A stretch of 64,000 nucleotides of DNA from Niabella pedocola (GCF_021044425.1 NZ_JAJNEC010000005.1:744001-808000), one strand, 5' to 3'; shown: positions 1 to 9,502, numbered from the stretch's first letter. Notes: generated from the letters alone by a model not told the origin. Program-made: numbers and translations.

Positions 1-268
1 CCCATAAGGCGATCATCATTCCCTTTTTAAACCCTGTGCGTTTCAGGAGATAGGACGATGGAACCGAGATCAGCAAATAGGAAATATAAAATGCCAGGGC
101 TACGAGGTAGGATTGAAAATGGGTTAATTCGCAGGCTATTTTAAAATACGGGATCAGGATCGCATTGATCCAGGAAACAAATCCAAAAATAAAAAACAGT
201 ACCCCTATGATCAATAACGACGTAACCGTATCTCTTTTACTTAACAGGTTCCCTTCCATTACCGGCAT
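1..268 (-). CDS. FucP-like MFS sugar permease, N-terminal part
   Basis: The first 89 codons of a membrane transporter are present; the gene runs off the left edge, so the C-terminus is missing. The visible part has a short polar start (MPVMEGNLLSKRD), a first membrane helix containing FFIFGFVSWINAILIPYF, and a second helix (YLVALAFYISYLLISVPSSY) followed by a basic loop KRTGFKKG. This fits the fucose/glucose/galactose proton-symporter group of the major facilitator superfamily, which imports free sugars across the inner membrane. The start could be 268 or the in-frame ATG at 259. It lies 114 bases downstream of the two Gfo/Idh oxidoreductases on the same strand, so it probably supplies or removes their substrate. 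Family is fairly sure; the sugar is unknown. Confidence 0.75.
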   Translation of the reverse strand, partial: MPVMEGNLLSKRDTVTSLLIIGVLFFIFGFVSWINAILIPYFKIACELTHFQSYLVALAFYISYLLISVPSSYLLKRTGFKKGMMIALW

Positions 269-382
269 TTTTATCTGAAAAAATTAATGACAAATCGCTC
301 CCATTACCGTTCCGAAGCAGAACAGTACGCCTGGAGTTATACCCCATCCAGGTTACGCTATATGTAAACGTGCTTTACTAAT

Positions 383-1738
383 TTATATACGCGGTTCCCA
401 ACCTTTTTCATAACTGCGCGTCCATAACTTCATGGCTGCTGCATCGGAGCGTATATGTCCGTTTGCAGGGTCGGTTATCAGCATTCCCGAGGTGCGCTGT
501 GCAATGTTACCCAACTGCACCAGTAAGGTGCTTTTATACCCTTCCTGAATATCCGAATGAAGAGTAGCATTGCCCTTTATGGCTTCAAACATATTCTGAA
601 AATGATATCCGTCCAGTTTTTCGGTAGGGTTGGACAGATCGCCGGCCTTGAACTCCGTGTTATCTTTTACTTCTTTTATCAGTTTATCATCCAACCCGTA
701 AATGCTGTAACTATTTCCCCCGTTGATCTGCAGCGTTCCCTTCTCCCCGTAAAAAATCACCCCTACAGAAGCACCTTCGTTGAATTTACCATTGGCGCTG
801 CGACCTTCCCAGGTGATCATGCTTTTGTTTGCAAACTCTAAGGCGATCATTTGTGTATCGGGTGTTTCCCAATCGTCTGAAAACGCAAAGGTGCCGCCAC
901 TGGATTGCACTTTTGTGGGATAGTCTACCTGCAGGCCCCAGCGGGCCAGGTCCACCATATGCGTACCATTATTGAGGGCTTCTCCAGTACCCCAGTGCCA
1001 GAACCAATGCCAGTTATAATGGATCAGGTTATCCTTGTAAGAACGCCGGGGTGCGGGCCCCTGCCACAGGTCAAAATTGAGCCACGCAGGTACCGCGGCG
1101 GGTTTACCAACCCCGATCGGTTTACGGCTGTTGGTATACCAGGTCTTTGCAAAATAAGGCCGGCCAATAACGCCATTATGAATTTCATGGATGGCCTGGG
1201 CAACATTGGGCCAGGAACGGCGCTGGTTGCCCATCTGCAATATTTTGCCATATTTTTTTTGAGCAGCTACCAGCATCTCCCCTTCCTTTGGATTGTGACT
1301 GCAGGGCTTTTCGAGGTATACATTTTTGCCTGCCTGCATGGCCAGCAATGCCGCCGGTGCATGCCAGTGATCCGGGGTCGCTATCACCATCACATCCAGG
1401 TCCTTTTTCTCCAGCGCTTTCCTGAAATCCGGCTGGGCTACCGGTTTAAACTTCTGGATCGTTTCCAGGCGGGTAATGCATTTATCCGCTGCCCGTTGGT
1501 CTACATCGCTTACATAACGCACCACGCAATTGGGCTGTTTGGCAAAGTTGCTGGCCAGCGCAAGCCCACGGCTGTTAACCCCCATTACGCCCATATTGAA
1601 GCGTTCATTGGAACCTACAATACTCTTATAACTCCTGGCGCTAAAAGAGGGTAATATACCTCCGAAAGTTAGCGCTGCAGAACCCAGCGCCGCCTTTTTC
1701 ACAAAATCCCTTCTTGAATTGTTTTGTTGCTTATCCAT
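383..1738 (-). CDS. Tat-exported Gfo/Idh/MocA family oxidoreductase
   Basis: A 451-residue NAD(P)-dependent oxidoreductase. The N-terminus carries a twin-arginine signal (SRRDFVKKAALGSAA), so the folded, cofactor-loaded protein is probably exported by Tat. A Rossmann fold follows (GVMGVNSRG near residues 50-58), then the family EKP motif (LEKPCSHNP, about 143-151) and the C-terminal substrate domain with HMVDLARWG. Relatives act on sugars, sugar acids or inositols, and some exported members are glycosidases working through a redox cycle. It directly follows a second Gfo/Idh gene (40-base gap) and precedes a FucP-like permease, consistent with one operon under the XylR-type regulator at 3295-4455. 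The exact substrate cannot be read from sequence. Confidence 0.9.
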   Translation of the reverse strand: MDKQQNNSRRDFVKKAALGSAALTFGGILPSFSARSYKSIVGSNERFNMGVMGVNSRGLALASNFAKQPNCVVRYVSDVDQRAADKCITRLETIQKFKPVAQPDFRKALEKKDLDVMVIATPDHWHAPAALLAMQAGKNVYLEKPCSHNPKEGEMLVAAQKKYGKILQMGNQRRSWPNVAQAIHEIHNGVIGRPYFAKTWYTNSRKPIGVGKPAAVPAWLNFDLWQGPAPRRSYKDNLIHYNWHWFWHWGTGEALNNGTHMVDLARWGLQVDYPTKVQSSGGTFAFSDDWETPDTQMIALEFANKSMITWEGRSANGKFNEGASVGVIFYGEKGTLQINGGNSYSIYGLDDKLIKEVKDNTEFKAGDLSNPTEKLDGYHFQNMFEAIKGNATLHSDIQEGYKSTLLVQLGNIAQRTSGMLITDPANGHIRSDAAAMKLWTRSYEKGWEPRI

Positions 1739-1778
1739 AAAATAATTTTATTCCCTGTTCCGTTGCCTGCAGGGTTGG

Positions 1779-2789
1779 TTAAATGTATTTTTTCAATAAA
1801 AGGGTCATATCTACCGGGTTACCGCCGCCTTTTTTGCTTAAGTCGGCGGCTTCCATAAATGCCATGATCTCCAGTGTTTCTGCTTCCGGAACGGGTGCAT
1901 TGCCGGTTTCAAAAAAACGTACGATCTCCATCAGCAAAGGATCATAGCCGGCAAAGGGGCCCAACACCAACTGATTGGTTGCGCCAAATACGGTACCGCC
2001 AAAGCCCTCTTTGCCACTGCGTATTCCGCGAAATGTGCCTACCCTTCCATCGTCCCAGGTACCAATCACAATATCTGTATCTGCGGTATAGATACGACGC
2101 ACAGTCTTACAGCCCGTTCCCATGGCCGTAAACAGGGTTTCCACGCCGTGTATCCCATACCAGAACAGATCCGGATGCGTGGCCTCCAGTTTTGCCGGAC
2201 TATATGTTTCTGCGCCGATCACTTTCCCGATCTTTCCATTTTTTACTTCCTGCATGCCGGTAATAAACCGGAGTGAAGAGCTCGAAAAAACCGGTGTTTT
2301 ATACCTGCGGGCTGCTTCAAAAATAGCACTTCCATCTTTTAATGAAGCGGCCATCGGCTTATCGATAAACAACGGCTTACGCGCCTTCAGCACCTGCAGG
2401 GCCTGCTCCAGATGGAGGCGCCCGTCGTTGGTTTCCAGCAACACCACATCCACCAGGCTAAGCAGTTCCTGGATAGAGTTTGCGATCGTTACATTGTTTT
2501 TCTTTACCTCTTCTGTATACCCGGCAATGCGGTCCACACTGCTTTTAATGTCGCGGCTTCCATAAGGATACGCCGCAACCACTTTATATCCCATCCATTT
2601 TGCATCCGGATTTGCAGCATTCAATGTTTTTACAAATGCTACCGCATGTGAAGTATCCAGCCCGATAATACCCACTCTTTTACCCGCTGCTTTTTTGCCG
2701 GTTACCGCAGCCATCACCTTCATATTACCTCCGATCATACCGGCGGCGGATGCTGCGCCCATTATTTTTACAAATTTTCTCCTATGCAT
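1779..2789 (-). CDS. Tat-exported Gfo/Idh/MocA family oxidoreductase, shorter paralogue
   Basis: A 336-residue protein with a twin-arginine leader at the very start (HRRKFVKIMGAASAAG). The Rossmann motif is GIIGLDTSH, an atypical form of the glycine loop, and the family EKP motif is present as DKPMAAS. The second half contains the WYGIHGVETLF stretch typical of the substrate-binding domain. It is probably the first gene of the operon reading towards the left edge, with another Gfo/Idh gene next. Two exported oxidoreductases in tandem suggest successive or alternative oxidation of one sugar-like substrate in the periplasm. The altered glycine loop means cofactor specificity cannot be assumed to match that of its neighbour. 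Confidence 0.87.
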   Translation of the reverse strand: MHRRKFVKIMGAASAAGMIGGNMKVMAAVTGKKAAGKRVGIIGLDTSHAVAFVKTLNAANPDAKWMGYKVVAAYPYGSRDIKSSVDRIAGYTEEVKKNNVTIANSIQELLSLVDVVLLETNDGRLHLEQALQVLKARKPLFIDKPMAASLKDGSAIFEAARRYKTPVFSSSSLRFITGMQEVKNGKIGKVIGAETYSPAKLEATHPDLFWYGIHGVETLFTAMGTGCKTVRRIYTADTDIVIGTWDDGRVGTFRGIRSGKEGFGGTVFGATNQLVLGPFAGYDPLLMEIVRFFETGNAPVPEAETLEIMAFMEAADLSKKGGGNPVDMTLLLKKYI

Positions 2790-3294
2790 ATAACATTGTT
2801 GTTAAAAAGTAAATCAGCTACTACTGCTATCATCAAAAACACCCTGTATACAGATCGCAACCCTGTACATTTAATAAAATCCTGCTGCGCAAAAACTGCA
2901 CGTTTCCCTGTTGGGGCAAATGATGCAATGCGTGTTTACCTTATGCTGCACCGCAGGGGCGGAGCTGGTAATACCACTCATCGCGATGCTCTTTCCGGTT
3001 ATCCCGAAGCCGCAACGCTTTGTTCCTACTTATTCCATATTACCTGCACTGTACCGGATCGGGCGCCAATCGTTGTACAGTGTCTGGTCTTTAACGTATC
3101 ACCGGTATGATCTTTCATATGACCGGTTCCAGGTGCATCCGGGTCCTTTAAAGACCGGCCTGCATCCCTATAGCAATCCTTGAATATCGGGGGCCGCAAT
3201 GATAGCCTTTATAGAGGCCCGTACATAAAATTAGCGGGCCCTGAGAAATTTATACGATCGATTTGCGCAATCAGTGTTTCAAAAAACGCAAATC
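2790..3294. other. Gene-free stretch upstream of the oxidoreductase operon
   Basis: About 500 bases between the XylR-type regulator and the first Gfo/Idh gene. No reading frame here looks like a real protein. It should hold the promoter and operator of the oxidoreductase operon, but I see no clear TAnnTTTG element or convincing inverted repeat. Confidence 0.5.
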
Positions 3295-4455
3295 TCAAAC
3301 TGGTTTTGCAAATTTTTTCAGGTATGCGGTTGGTGTATATCCCTTGAATTTTTTAAACGTGCGTGACAGGTTCCTGCAATCACTAAAACCGGAGCGTATG
3401 GCCAACTCCAGCAACGATAACGCAGGATTCGCCAGCAGCAAGTCTGCCAGGTACTCGATCCGTTGTTTCAGTATAAACTGATAGAGCGAAATGCCCATCG
3501 AGTTTTTAAACTTTGTTTCCAGATTCCTTCTTGACAGCGGCACGCGGCGGATGAGTACATCAATAGATATGGGTGTTGTAAATGAAGACTCGATATACTG
3601 CACCACTTCCCGTATGTATTCATTGGATAGGTTATATTTTTCGGTAGACTGCCTCAGCTCGATCCGGACCGGGTTCACAATAATATTATAAGGTTTTGTT
3701 CGCTCCTTCAGCACCAGCTTATGAAGCAGCCGGCCGGCCTCGTAGCCACCCCGCTCTACATCCAGCTCTATCGATGAAATAGAAGGGTCTGAAAAATTAC
3801 AGATCAAATCATCATTGTCTACCCCCAGCAGTGCCACATCCTCCGGAATTAAAATATTATTGATCTTACATATATCAGAAACCTGAAGCGCAAAATAATC
3901 ATCACAGGCAAACAGGGCGACCGGCTTGGGAAGCGACATCAGCCATTTATCAAGCTCTTCATGATCACTTCCCCATTGTTCTTCATTCAGATGCTCGGAT
4001 TCAAAATAATAAAACGTACCGCCATATTTTTCTACCTCCGTTTTATAGCCCTCGGCTCTTTCTATGGACCATACCACATTCTTACTGCCATAAAAAGCAA
4101 AGTTGCGGTACCGTCTTTGTATAAAAAAGCGGGCGGCCATTTCTCCGGTACCACGATAATCGCCGGTCAGATTGGAAAAATAATCACTCCGCTCTCTATA
4201 ATTTTGAATAATTACGGGAATACCAAGTTTTTTCAGATAACCGATGTCATCCAGGTCTGCCTGGGCGATAACCGCGTCAGCCTTCCATTCCCGGGCCAGT
4301 TTCAGGATACCTGCTTCCCCATATAAGTTTTTATAATACGTAGGCAACCGGTAAAACAACCAGGGACCGTTATCCTTTGAATATTTCACCATTCCCCGCA
4401 GCAGTTTCCTGCTGAACTTACTGGAATGGTCGATGAGCAACAATATCCGGATCAA
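3295..4455 (-). CDS. XylR-type transcriptional regulator (LacI-like sensor plus AraC DNA-binding domain)
   Basis: A 386-residue one-component regulator. Residues about 1-270 form a periplasmic-binding-protein-like sugar sensor (start IRILLLIDHSSKFSRKLLRG, later FACDDYFALQVSD and LLGVDNDDLICNFSDPSISS). Residues about 285-386 are an AraC-type double helix-turn-helix (RRNLETKFKNSMG, then IRSGFSDCRNLSRTFKKFKG). The same arrangement is seen in E. coli XylR, where sugar binding turns on transport and catabolic genes. Translation appears to start at TTG; the conserved IRILLLID beginning supports it over the internal Met 22. It sits just upstream of, and on the same strand as, the oxidoreductase/permease genes, which are its likely targets. 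Confidence 0.9.
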   Translation of the reverse strand: MIRILLLIDHSSKFSRKLLRGMVKYSKDNGPWLFYRLPTYYKNLYGEAGILKLAREWKADAVIAQADLDDIGYLKKLGIPVIIQNYRERSDYFSNLTGDYRGTGEMAARFFIQRRYRNFAFYGSKNVVWSIERAEGYKTEVEKYGGTFYYFESEHLNEEQWGSDHEELDKWLMSLPKPVALFACDDYFALQVSDICKINNILIPEDVALLGVDNDDLICNFSDPSISSIELDVERGGYEAGRLLHKLVLKERTKPYNIIVNPVRIELRQSTEKYNLSNEYIREVVQYIESSFTTPISIDVLIRRVPLSRRNLETKFKNSMGISLYQFILKQRIEYLADLLLANPALSLLELAIRSGFSDCRNLSRTFKKFKGYTPTAYLKKFAKPV

Positions 4456-4909
4456 TTTTTTTTGTTAAAAATAACATTCTAACGCATTGCATGACGCTGT
4501 AAACCGGAGTTGTTTCAATTTTTGTTGTTTAAAGAACCGGATAGCGAGGGCGGGCTTGTGTGTTCCCATCCAGGTGAAAATCTGTTTACATATAGTACCA
4601 GCAAGGCGTTGAAGCCGCGAGGCCACGCATTGGTCTGCACAACCGTAGCCCTTTTCCCATAAAGGAATATAAAAAAGGAGCGCTCAAAATACAAGGCCTT
4701 ATTATAAATCGTGGGGCTTTGCAAATTTACGCATCCGCAATGCACCACAGACGGATGGCATACGCCGTTACCAGCAATACATTCCCCGGGGATAACCATC
4801 CGTAGCCCCGGGAAAGGAACCGATCCCGCATGCTCCTGCCTGCAGGATGGCGGCGGCTCAACCGCTGATCGTGTTTCCAAAGTATAGCACGAAAAATACC
4901 AATAGCCGG
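4456..4909. other. Gene-free stretch
   Basis: About 450 bases between the XylR-type regulator and the NAD(P)-binding protein. A 121-codon minus-strand frame here has no recognisable features and an unlikely composition. I see no repeat, RNA gene or strong hairpin. Confidence 0.45.
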
Positions 4910-5542
4910 CTAATAAAAAGCCGGTTTGTCGCCATAAATACCTGGTTTGTTAACCCCCACACTGGCCTTTACATCTTTGCCAGGATGAAGGATAATAGCA
5001 GCGATATATGTGCCAACGGCTTTTCTCGCTACCTCTGTTCCGCGAAAAGCTTCTCCCTTTTGGGTGGTCTCATAATCTGTTTCGTCCTTGTTGGTTAGCC
5101 ATGATGGACGAACAATCGTATAATCCAGATCCGAGTTTTCAATAACATCGGCAGCTTTTCGATATCGCACCAATTCAGCACCTATCATACGGTTGTTCCA
5201 TTCGCCGAACTCGCCGGTCACCTCATTATAAATGCCCAGGGCCGTTACGAAAATCAAACGCCTAACCCCATGGGTATTCATGGTTGCCACAATCGATCTT
5301 GCCATCTGGTCTACAGGACCGGAAAGATTGGCATACACAATATCCTGCCCTTTAACAGCAGTACCTATATCTTCCTTATTTAACACATCACCCTCGATAA
5401 TTTTTGCAGATGATTCAACATGCAACTGTTCAGCATTTCTTGCAAACAGCGTAAGTACTATATCGCTGTTTTTCTGAAGCGCCGATATCACATGACGAGC
5501 AATGGCTCCGCCAGCCCCCAATATCAAAACTTTTGTTTTCAT
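4910..5542 (-). CDS. NAD(P)-binding (NmrA/SDR-like) oxidoreductase
   Basis: A 210-residue cytoplasmic protein with an N-terminal nucleotide-binding loop (VLILGAGGAIARHV) and the atypical-SDR layout: GDVLN after strand 3, VYANLSGP, RLIFVTALGIY, and a YTIVRPSWLTNKDE segment. The usual catalytic YxxxK is not evident; an RYRKAADVIENS helix occupies the corresponding place. Proteins of this NAD(P)H-binding group are isomerases, reductases or redox sensors. It is followed by a hydrolase gene upstream on the same strand and an AraC regulator further on, but the 126-base gap holding a terminator separates it from the hydrolase, so it is probably transcribed alone. Confidence 0.82.
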   Translation of the reverse strand: MKTKVLILGAGGAIARHVISALQKNSDIVLTLFARNAEQLHVESSAKIIEGDVLNKEDIGTAVKGQDIVYANLSGPVDQMARSIVATMNTHGVRRLIFVTALGIYNEVTGEFGEWNNRMIGAELVRYRKAADVIENSDLDYTIVRPSWLTNKDETDYETTQKGEAFRGTEVARKAVGTYIAAIILHPGKDVKASVGVNKPGIYGDKPAFY

Positions 5543-5620
5543 GTTTACAACTTTTAAATATTTTTTACTGATTGTATTGCGAACCGGCCACCTGCTCAGG
5601 CCAAACTACAATACCCCTGT

Positions 5621-5660
5621 TAAAATAAAAAACTACAGAAGATCGTGGGACCTTCTGTAG
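5621..5660 (-). terminator. Rho-independent terminator of the alpha/beta hydrolase
   Basis: Perfect 9-bp stem CTACAGAAG/CTTCTGTAG (5633-5641 with 5652-5660) around a 10-base loop. Read on the minus strand it is followed by TTTTTTATTTT, the expected U-tract, and it starts only nine bases past the hydrolase stop codon. Confidence 0.85.
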
Positions 5661-5668
5661 CATTATTT

Positions 5669-6688
5669 TTAGTTCATATATTTATCCAGAAAAGCCAATG
5701 CCTTTTCCGGCGTTCTGCCAAAGTAGTTGTACCCATCCTTAAATCTCAATGTACTGTCGATCCAGATAAGTTCTTTGTTATTTCCCGGGATCGCATCAAA
5801 TGTAGCCTGGTCTGTTTCGGGATTTTTTGTCCAGGAGTCGTGCTTCACCTGCCACATTAATAACGGCATTGTTACATTTTTTACATACTTTTTCGGATCC
5901 ATTTCTCTGCGGGTAAACCCACCAGCTTTCAGCAATTCAAAATCCAATAAATCCAGGTATTGCGATACGCCCAATGGTTCGGTAAATGCCTGGAAAATAG
6001 CGCCCATATCCGGCACGAGCGGACTTAAGAAACATTGTACGTTAGTAAACAATTCCGGCTGTTTATCCAGGGCGATCCATTGTGAAATAGCTCCCAAACA
6101 TTGATTGAACAGGGCTACTTTCATTTTGCCCAATCTTGGATGGTTGTCTACATATTTTTTTGCACCAACGCAATCACGCCATTCTAATTGGCCGATACCA
6201 CTTACGCCACCATTTGCTGTTCCACTTTGTCCGTGATTTCTAAGATCATAAGCCAATACATTGTAGCCTGCATCGGTTAAAATTTTCATCTGGTATACGA
6301 AATCGATTTCAATGTCGGTAAAACCTGCCCAGGGCATTCCCATATGACCCTGAAAACCGGCACGGGACATGGGTAATGCGTGGTTAAAAATGATCAGTTT
6401 ATTACTTTCACCGCCTTTTGCCGGAATGTACCATCCGCTAAGCGGCACGCCATCATCTGCGGGGAAATAAATATCCTCCCAATTTGCCATTCCATAATCG
6501 TCCGGCGTTTTGTGAAGGATACTGCGCCATTCTCTCTTGCACACATTAACCATGCCCATAATTTTAGCATAATCCTCCGCCGAAATTTCATCGATTTGTT
6601 TTTTGGCTGCTTCCAGTAATTCTTTTGACATTCTTGCGGTAGCAGTTGGCTGATGCTCCATTCCTGCCAAATTGATTTGATTTTCCAT
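5669..6688 (-). CDS. Alpha/beta hydrolase family protein
   Basis: A 339-residue protein without a signal peptide. It has an alpha/beta hydrolase core: an oxyanion-side segment IIFNHALPMSR (about 107-117), a VLAYDLRNHGQSG strand-turn (about 155-167) and a late LLMWQVKHDSW segment where the acid residue would lie. The expected nucleophile elbow GxSxG is not present in that form; ALFNQCLGAIS sits at the corresponding position, giving an unusual Asn-Gln-Cys-Leu-Gly elbow in which cysteine replaces serine. The family includes dienelactone hydrolase-like enzymes that use cysteine. It ends in a strong terminator and is probably monocistronic, with the AraC regulator at 7152-8000 upstream on the same strand as a possible controller. 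Confidence 0.82.
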   Translation of the reverse strand: MENQINLAGMEHQPTATARMSKELLEAAKKQIDEISAEDYAKIMGMVNVCKREWRSILHKTPDDYGMANWEDIYFPADDGVPLSGWYIPAKGGESNKLIIFNHALPMSRAGFQGHMGMPWAGFTDIEIDFVYQMKILTDAGYNVLAYDLRNHGQSGTANGGVSGIGQLEWRDCVGAKKYVDNHPRLGKMKVALFNQCLGAISQWIALDKQPELFTNVQCFLSPLVPDMGAIFQAFTEPLGVSQYLDLLDFELLKAGGFTRREMDPKKYVKNVTMPLLMWQVKHDSWTKNPETDQATFDAIPGNNKELIWIDSTLRFKDGYNYFGRTPEKALAFLDKYMN

Positions 6689-7151
6689 TTTTTAATTTTT
6701 ATGTTGACTACTTGGTTTGAAATTACACACCCGATGCACTTATTTTCTGCACCCGTATAGAGACACATTGTTCAGTCGTCCACCACAGCACTTATCTCCT
6801 CCTTATGGATATGAAGGTTCGCCAATAAACATGGTTCGGCAGTGCATTAGCCCTGATAGCGGGCAGCAAAAGCAAGGACGATACATTCTCCGCTCACCCT
6901 TCCTGAAGCGTATATTCAGCCGGCTCCTGCCCTATGCCTCCGGAAGGCGATCAATACTATTCCTGGGATATATGTTTGTTTTGTAAAACCTTCACGAAGG
7001 AAAATACTTCCAATCATGACGGTTTCCGCATTTGTGAAATTTTATCTTCTGGATCATGACCTGATATTGTATTTGTTTCAACTTGATAGAACAAAGTTAT
7101 ACCGGTCAGTAGGCCATGCCTGAAAACAAATCACTTAAAAAAAGAAACATT
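6689..7151. other. Gene-free stretch
   Basis: About 460 bases between the hydrolase start and the AraC regulator end. An 89-codon plus-strand frame lacks any recognisable feature. A TAACTTTG (minus strand, 7092-7099) resembles a -7 box but has no properly spaced TTG and is 400 bases from the hydrolase. Confidence 0.4.
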
Positions 7152-8000
7152 TTACTGATTGCGATATGTTTTTGGAGCAATTCCGGTTTTTAACCGGAAG
7201 AAACGTGTAAAATAGGTGGGGTATTCAAAGCCCAGGCTATATGCTATTTCATTAATGGTAAGTTGGGTTTGACGGAGCTTTTCTTTGGCAACCTGGATAA
7301 TGTATTGATGAATATGCTCCAGGGGCGATTTGCCGGTAAAGTGCTTGATAAGGTCACCGAAATAATTAACCGAGAGATTGCTCATTGCCGCAAAATAGGC
7401 TACGGTAGGAAAGCGCGGTTCCTCTTTTTCAGCAGCATAAAAACCATCGAGCTGCCGGTAAAAATCGGCGACAACCTGGTTGTAAATCTTGCTTCGCGAC
7501 TGAAACTGCCTTTCATAAAACGTTTGGGTATAAGAAAGGATCAATGCCGTATAGGAGCCAAGTACGTCTTCGGAAAAATCGACCTGCTTGTATTCGTCAT
7601 GAGCTTTTACAAAAAGATCGAGCAGGATCCTGCTTTCGCGCTCAGTTAAATAAAGCGCCTCATGCCTGTTATATCCCGTAAAGGTATAATCCTTGGCATA
7701 CTTCTTCAATAACTTTTCACTGACAAAAATGCCATAGCCGAAAAAGGCATCGGGAAGATCCCATTCCAACAAATTTCCTGGTCTGTCCAGAAACAGGTAG
7801 GAAGCCGACATTTCCTCAATGGGAGGCTGTACATCGATGTTGCTTTTTATAGCAATAAGATAAAAGTCCAGCTCTACGGGTTTTGATTTCAGCAACAGAT
7901 GCGGATGCTCATCATAGTGGATCACCTGGATGGTGTCACTTGCCGATCCATTAACATTAATGTATTTTAAAAATGAAGATATATTATACTTCTTTCCCAT
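7152..8000 (-). CDS. AraC family transcriptional regulator
   Basis: A 282-residue one-component regulator. The C-terminal third has the paired helix-turn-helix motifs of AraC (VAYFAAMSNLSVNYFGDLIK, then INEIAYSLGFEYPTYFTRFF ending with RLKTGIAPKTYR). The N-terminal two thirds have the small-molecule-sensing organisation common in Bacteroidota AraC proteins, with an LLEWDLPDAFFGYGIFV segment, and no recognisable catalytic motif. A TAACTTTG sequence (minus strand, 8027-8034) lies 27 bases upstream of the start and could be its -7 box. The neighbouring hydrolase and NAD(P)-binding gene are plausible targets; this is inferred only from position. Confidence 0.88.
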   Translation of the reverse strand: MGKKYNISSFLKYINVNGSASDTIQVIHYDEHPHLLLKSKPVELDFYLIAIKSNIDVQPPIEEMSASYLFLDRPGNLLEWDLPDAFFGYGIFVSEKLLKKYAKDYTFTGYNRHEALYLTERESRILLDLFVKAHDEYKQVDFSEDVLGSYTALILSYTQTFYERQFQSRSKIYNQVVADFYRQLDGFYAAEKEEPRFPTVAYFAAMSNLSVNYFGDLIKHFTGKSPLEHIHQYIIQVAKEKLRQTQLTINEIAYSLGFEYPTYFTRFFRLKTGIAPKTYRNQ

Positions 8001-8203
8001 TGTTATCGTAGTAGCGTTACAATTCCCAAAGTTAGAAATTGGATAAATAAAAGCGCTATACTTTTAACGGATAAAACGAAACAAATCACCGTTCGTTTTA
8101 TAGTATCCCAGGGAAAAACGCCGCATACCGCTCGGCAGGCATTTCACTCGAGCTAAAATCTAAAGGAACAAATATACCGGAACCGACGGCGTTGCATAAC
8201 CGG

Positions 8204-9340
8204 TTAATCCCGGGATGGAACCAATGTAAAACGCCGTTTCAAGCGCAAAAAAGGTCTTTCAAAATAGTTGTAGGACAACAGGGAGATGCTTACCGTTATG
8301 AGAAAGGCTATTACAAGCCCCACTTCATGCTTCCATTCGTACAAACCGATGTTATTGCTGAAAGCGGCTAACTGATTTTTAAAAATATTGTATACGATCC
8401 AATAGATGGTAATATGAAAAACATACATTCCGTAAGATATACGCCCAAGATAGGCCAATACGGATGGCATGCGTTTTGCCGAAGACCCGAATAAGGAAAA
8501 AAAGAACGCCATTACGCCCAGAAGGATCAACAACCAACCGCTTACCGATTGAGCAATCGTAGCCTGGTGCGGCGCATCCGCATTCACCTCGCAAACGATT
8601 GAAGCAATTAACCAGCAGCCATATCCTGCAACAAACAACAGGATCCGTGTTGCGGCATTCCACCTGGGCTGTTTGCCTTTTAAATAAAGCGCCACCAGGA
8701 TCCCCGCTCCAAAAAACTGGAACTGCACAAAACTGTTCGTCCACTGCCCGCTAAATCCGGCTGTAGGTCTTTGAGCATAATAAACGACAGCGATATATGC
8801 ACCGATAAGCGCTAAAAAAGAAAAAACCGTCAATCCTTTTTTCCCGGTAACGTATAATATCAACGGAAGCAAAATATAAAGCTGCTCCTCCACAGATACA
8901 CTCCACAACGGGTTGATGCAATAAGACTGCCATTCATTAAATGTAATGTACCAGTTGCCTGAAAACAAGGTAAACGCCAGCTGCGCCCCGGGTGGTATGC
9001 GGCCGCCAAACCATGATGTTGTGGAGGTCAGCAACACCATTAAAAAAAAGAAGGTGAAATACAATGGCCATATACGTAAGATCCGTCTTATATAAAAAGA
9101 CTTAACGTTGATTTTACCAAACTGATCCTGTTCTCTTATCAGCAATTCGGTAATCAGAAACGCGCTTAAAAAAAAGAAAAGCGGTACCCCGTAATTGCCC
9201 ACCAGGCTTATATGGTACCCCCAATAGTATTTTGCGGGATCAACCGGGGCCAGGTCCAGCCGGTGAACAAAGAATACAAAAAGAAATGCGCATAAACGAA
9301 GCACATCCAGTTCGGGCCGGTAATATCGTAGGATTGTCAT
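8204..9340 (-). CDS. Membrane acyltransferase (acyltransferase 3 family)
   Basis: A 378-residue polytopic inner-membrane protein with about ten hydrophobic segments. Family hallmarks are the early RPELDVLRLCAFLFVFFVHR segment with its conserved histidine, the IRRILRIWPLYF motif, NPLWSVSVEEQLYILLPL, and YLGRISYGMYVFH near the end. These enzymes O-acylate sugars on lipopolysaccharide, exopolysaccharide or other extracytoplasmic carbohydrates. Length is normal for the family. It stands alone, diverging from the sensor kinase gene that begins about 350 bases away, so its acceptor cannot be deduced from context. Confidence 0.9.
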   Translation of the reverse strand: MTILRYYRPELDVLRLCAFLFVFFVHRLDLAPVDPAKYYWGYHISLVGNYGVPLFFFLSAFLITELLIREQDQFGKINVKSFYIRRILRIWPLYFTFFFLMVLLTSTTSWFGGRIPPGAQLAFTLFSGNWYITFNEWQSYCINPLWSVSVEEQLYILLPLILYVTGKKGLTVFSFLALIGAYIAVVYYAQRPTAGFSGQWTNSFVQFQFFGAGILVALYLKGKQPRWNAATRILLFVAGYGCWLIASIVCEVNADAPHQATIAQSVSGWLLILLGVMAFFFSLFGSSAKRMPSVLAYLGRISYGMYVFHITIYWIVYNIFKNQLAAFSNNIGLYEWKHEVGLVIAFLITVSISLLSYNYFERPFLRLKRRFTLVPSRD

Positions 9341-9502
9341 ATGAAAAGAATCGATTTAGGATGACTCATTTTCACCGGTTTGCGCAACCAATTCACAAAT
9401 CCGGATCAATCATTTGCTTATAAAAATACGCATTTAGCGGATTCCCGTTCAGCTATCTTTAAATAGAACATTACAGCAGACGGTCTTGCCTTCTGTTTCC
9501 AA

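Noticed and set aside
905..1654. Plus-strand frame of 249 codons opposite the first Gfo/Idh gene
   Set aside because: It lies wholly antisense to a gene with clear family motifs and has no recognisable features.
2784..3110. Plus-strand frame of 108 codons between XylR-type regulator and Gfo/Idh genes
   Set aside because: Composition is unlike a protein, there is no promoter or neighbour logic, and the region better fits a regulatory gap.
4515..4880. Minus-strand frame of 121 codons in the gap before the NAD(P)-binding gene
   Set aside because: No family, signal peptide or recognisable segment; composition unlike the neighbouring genes.
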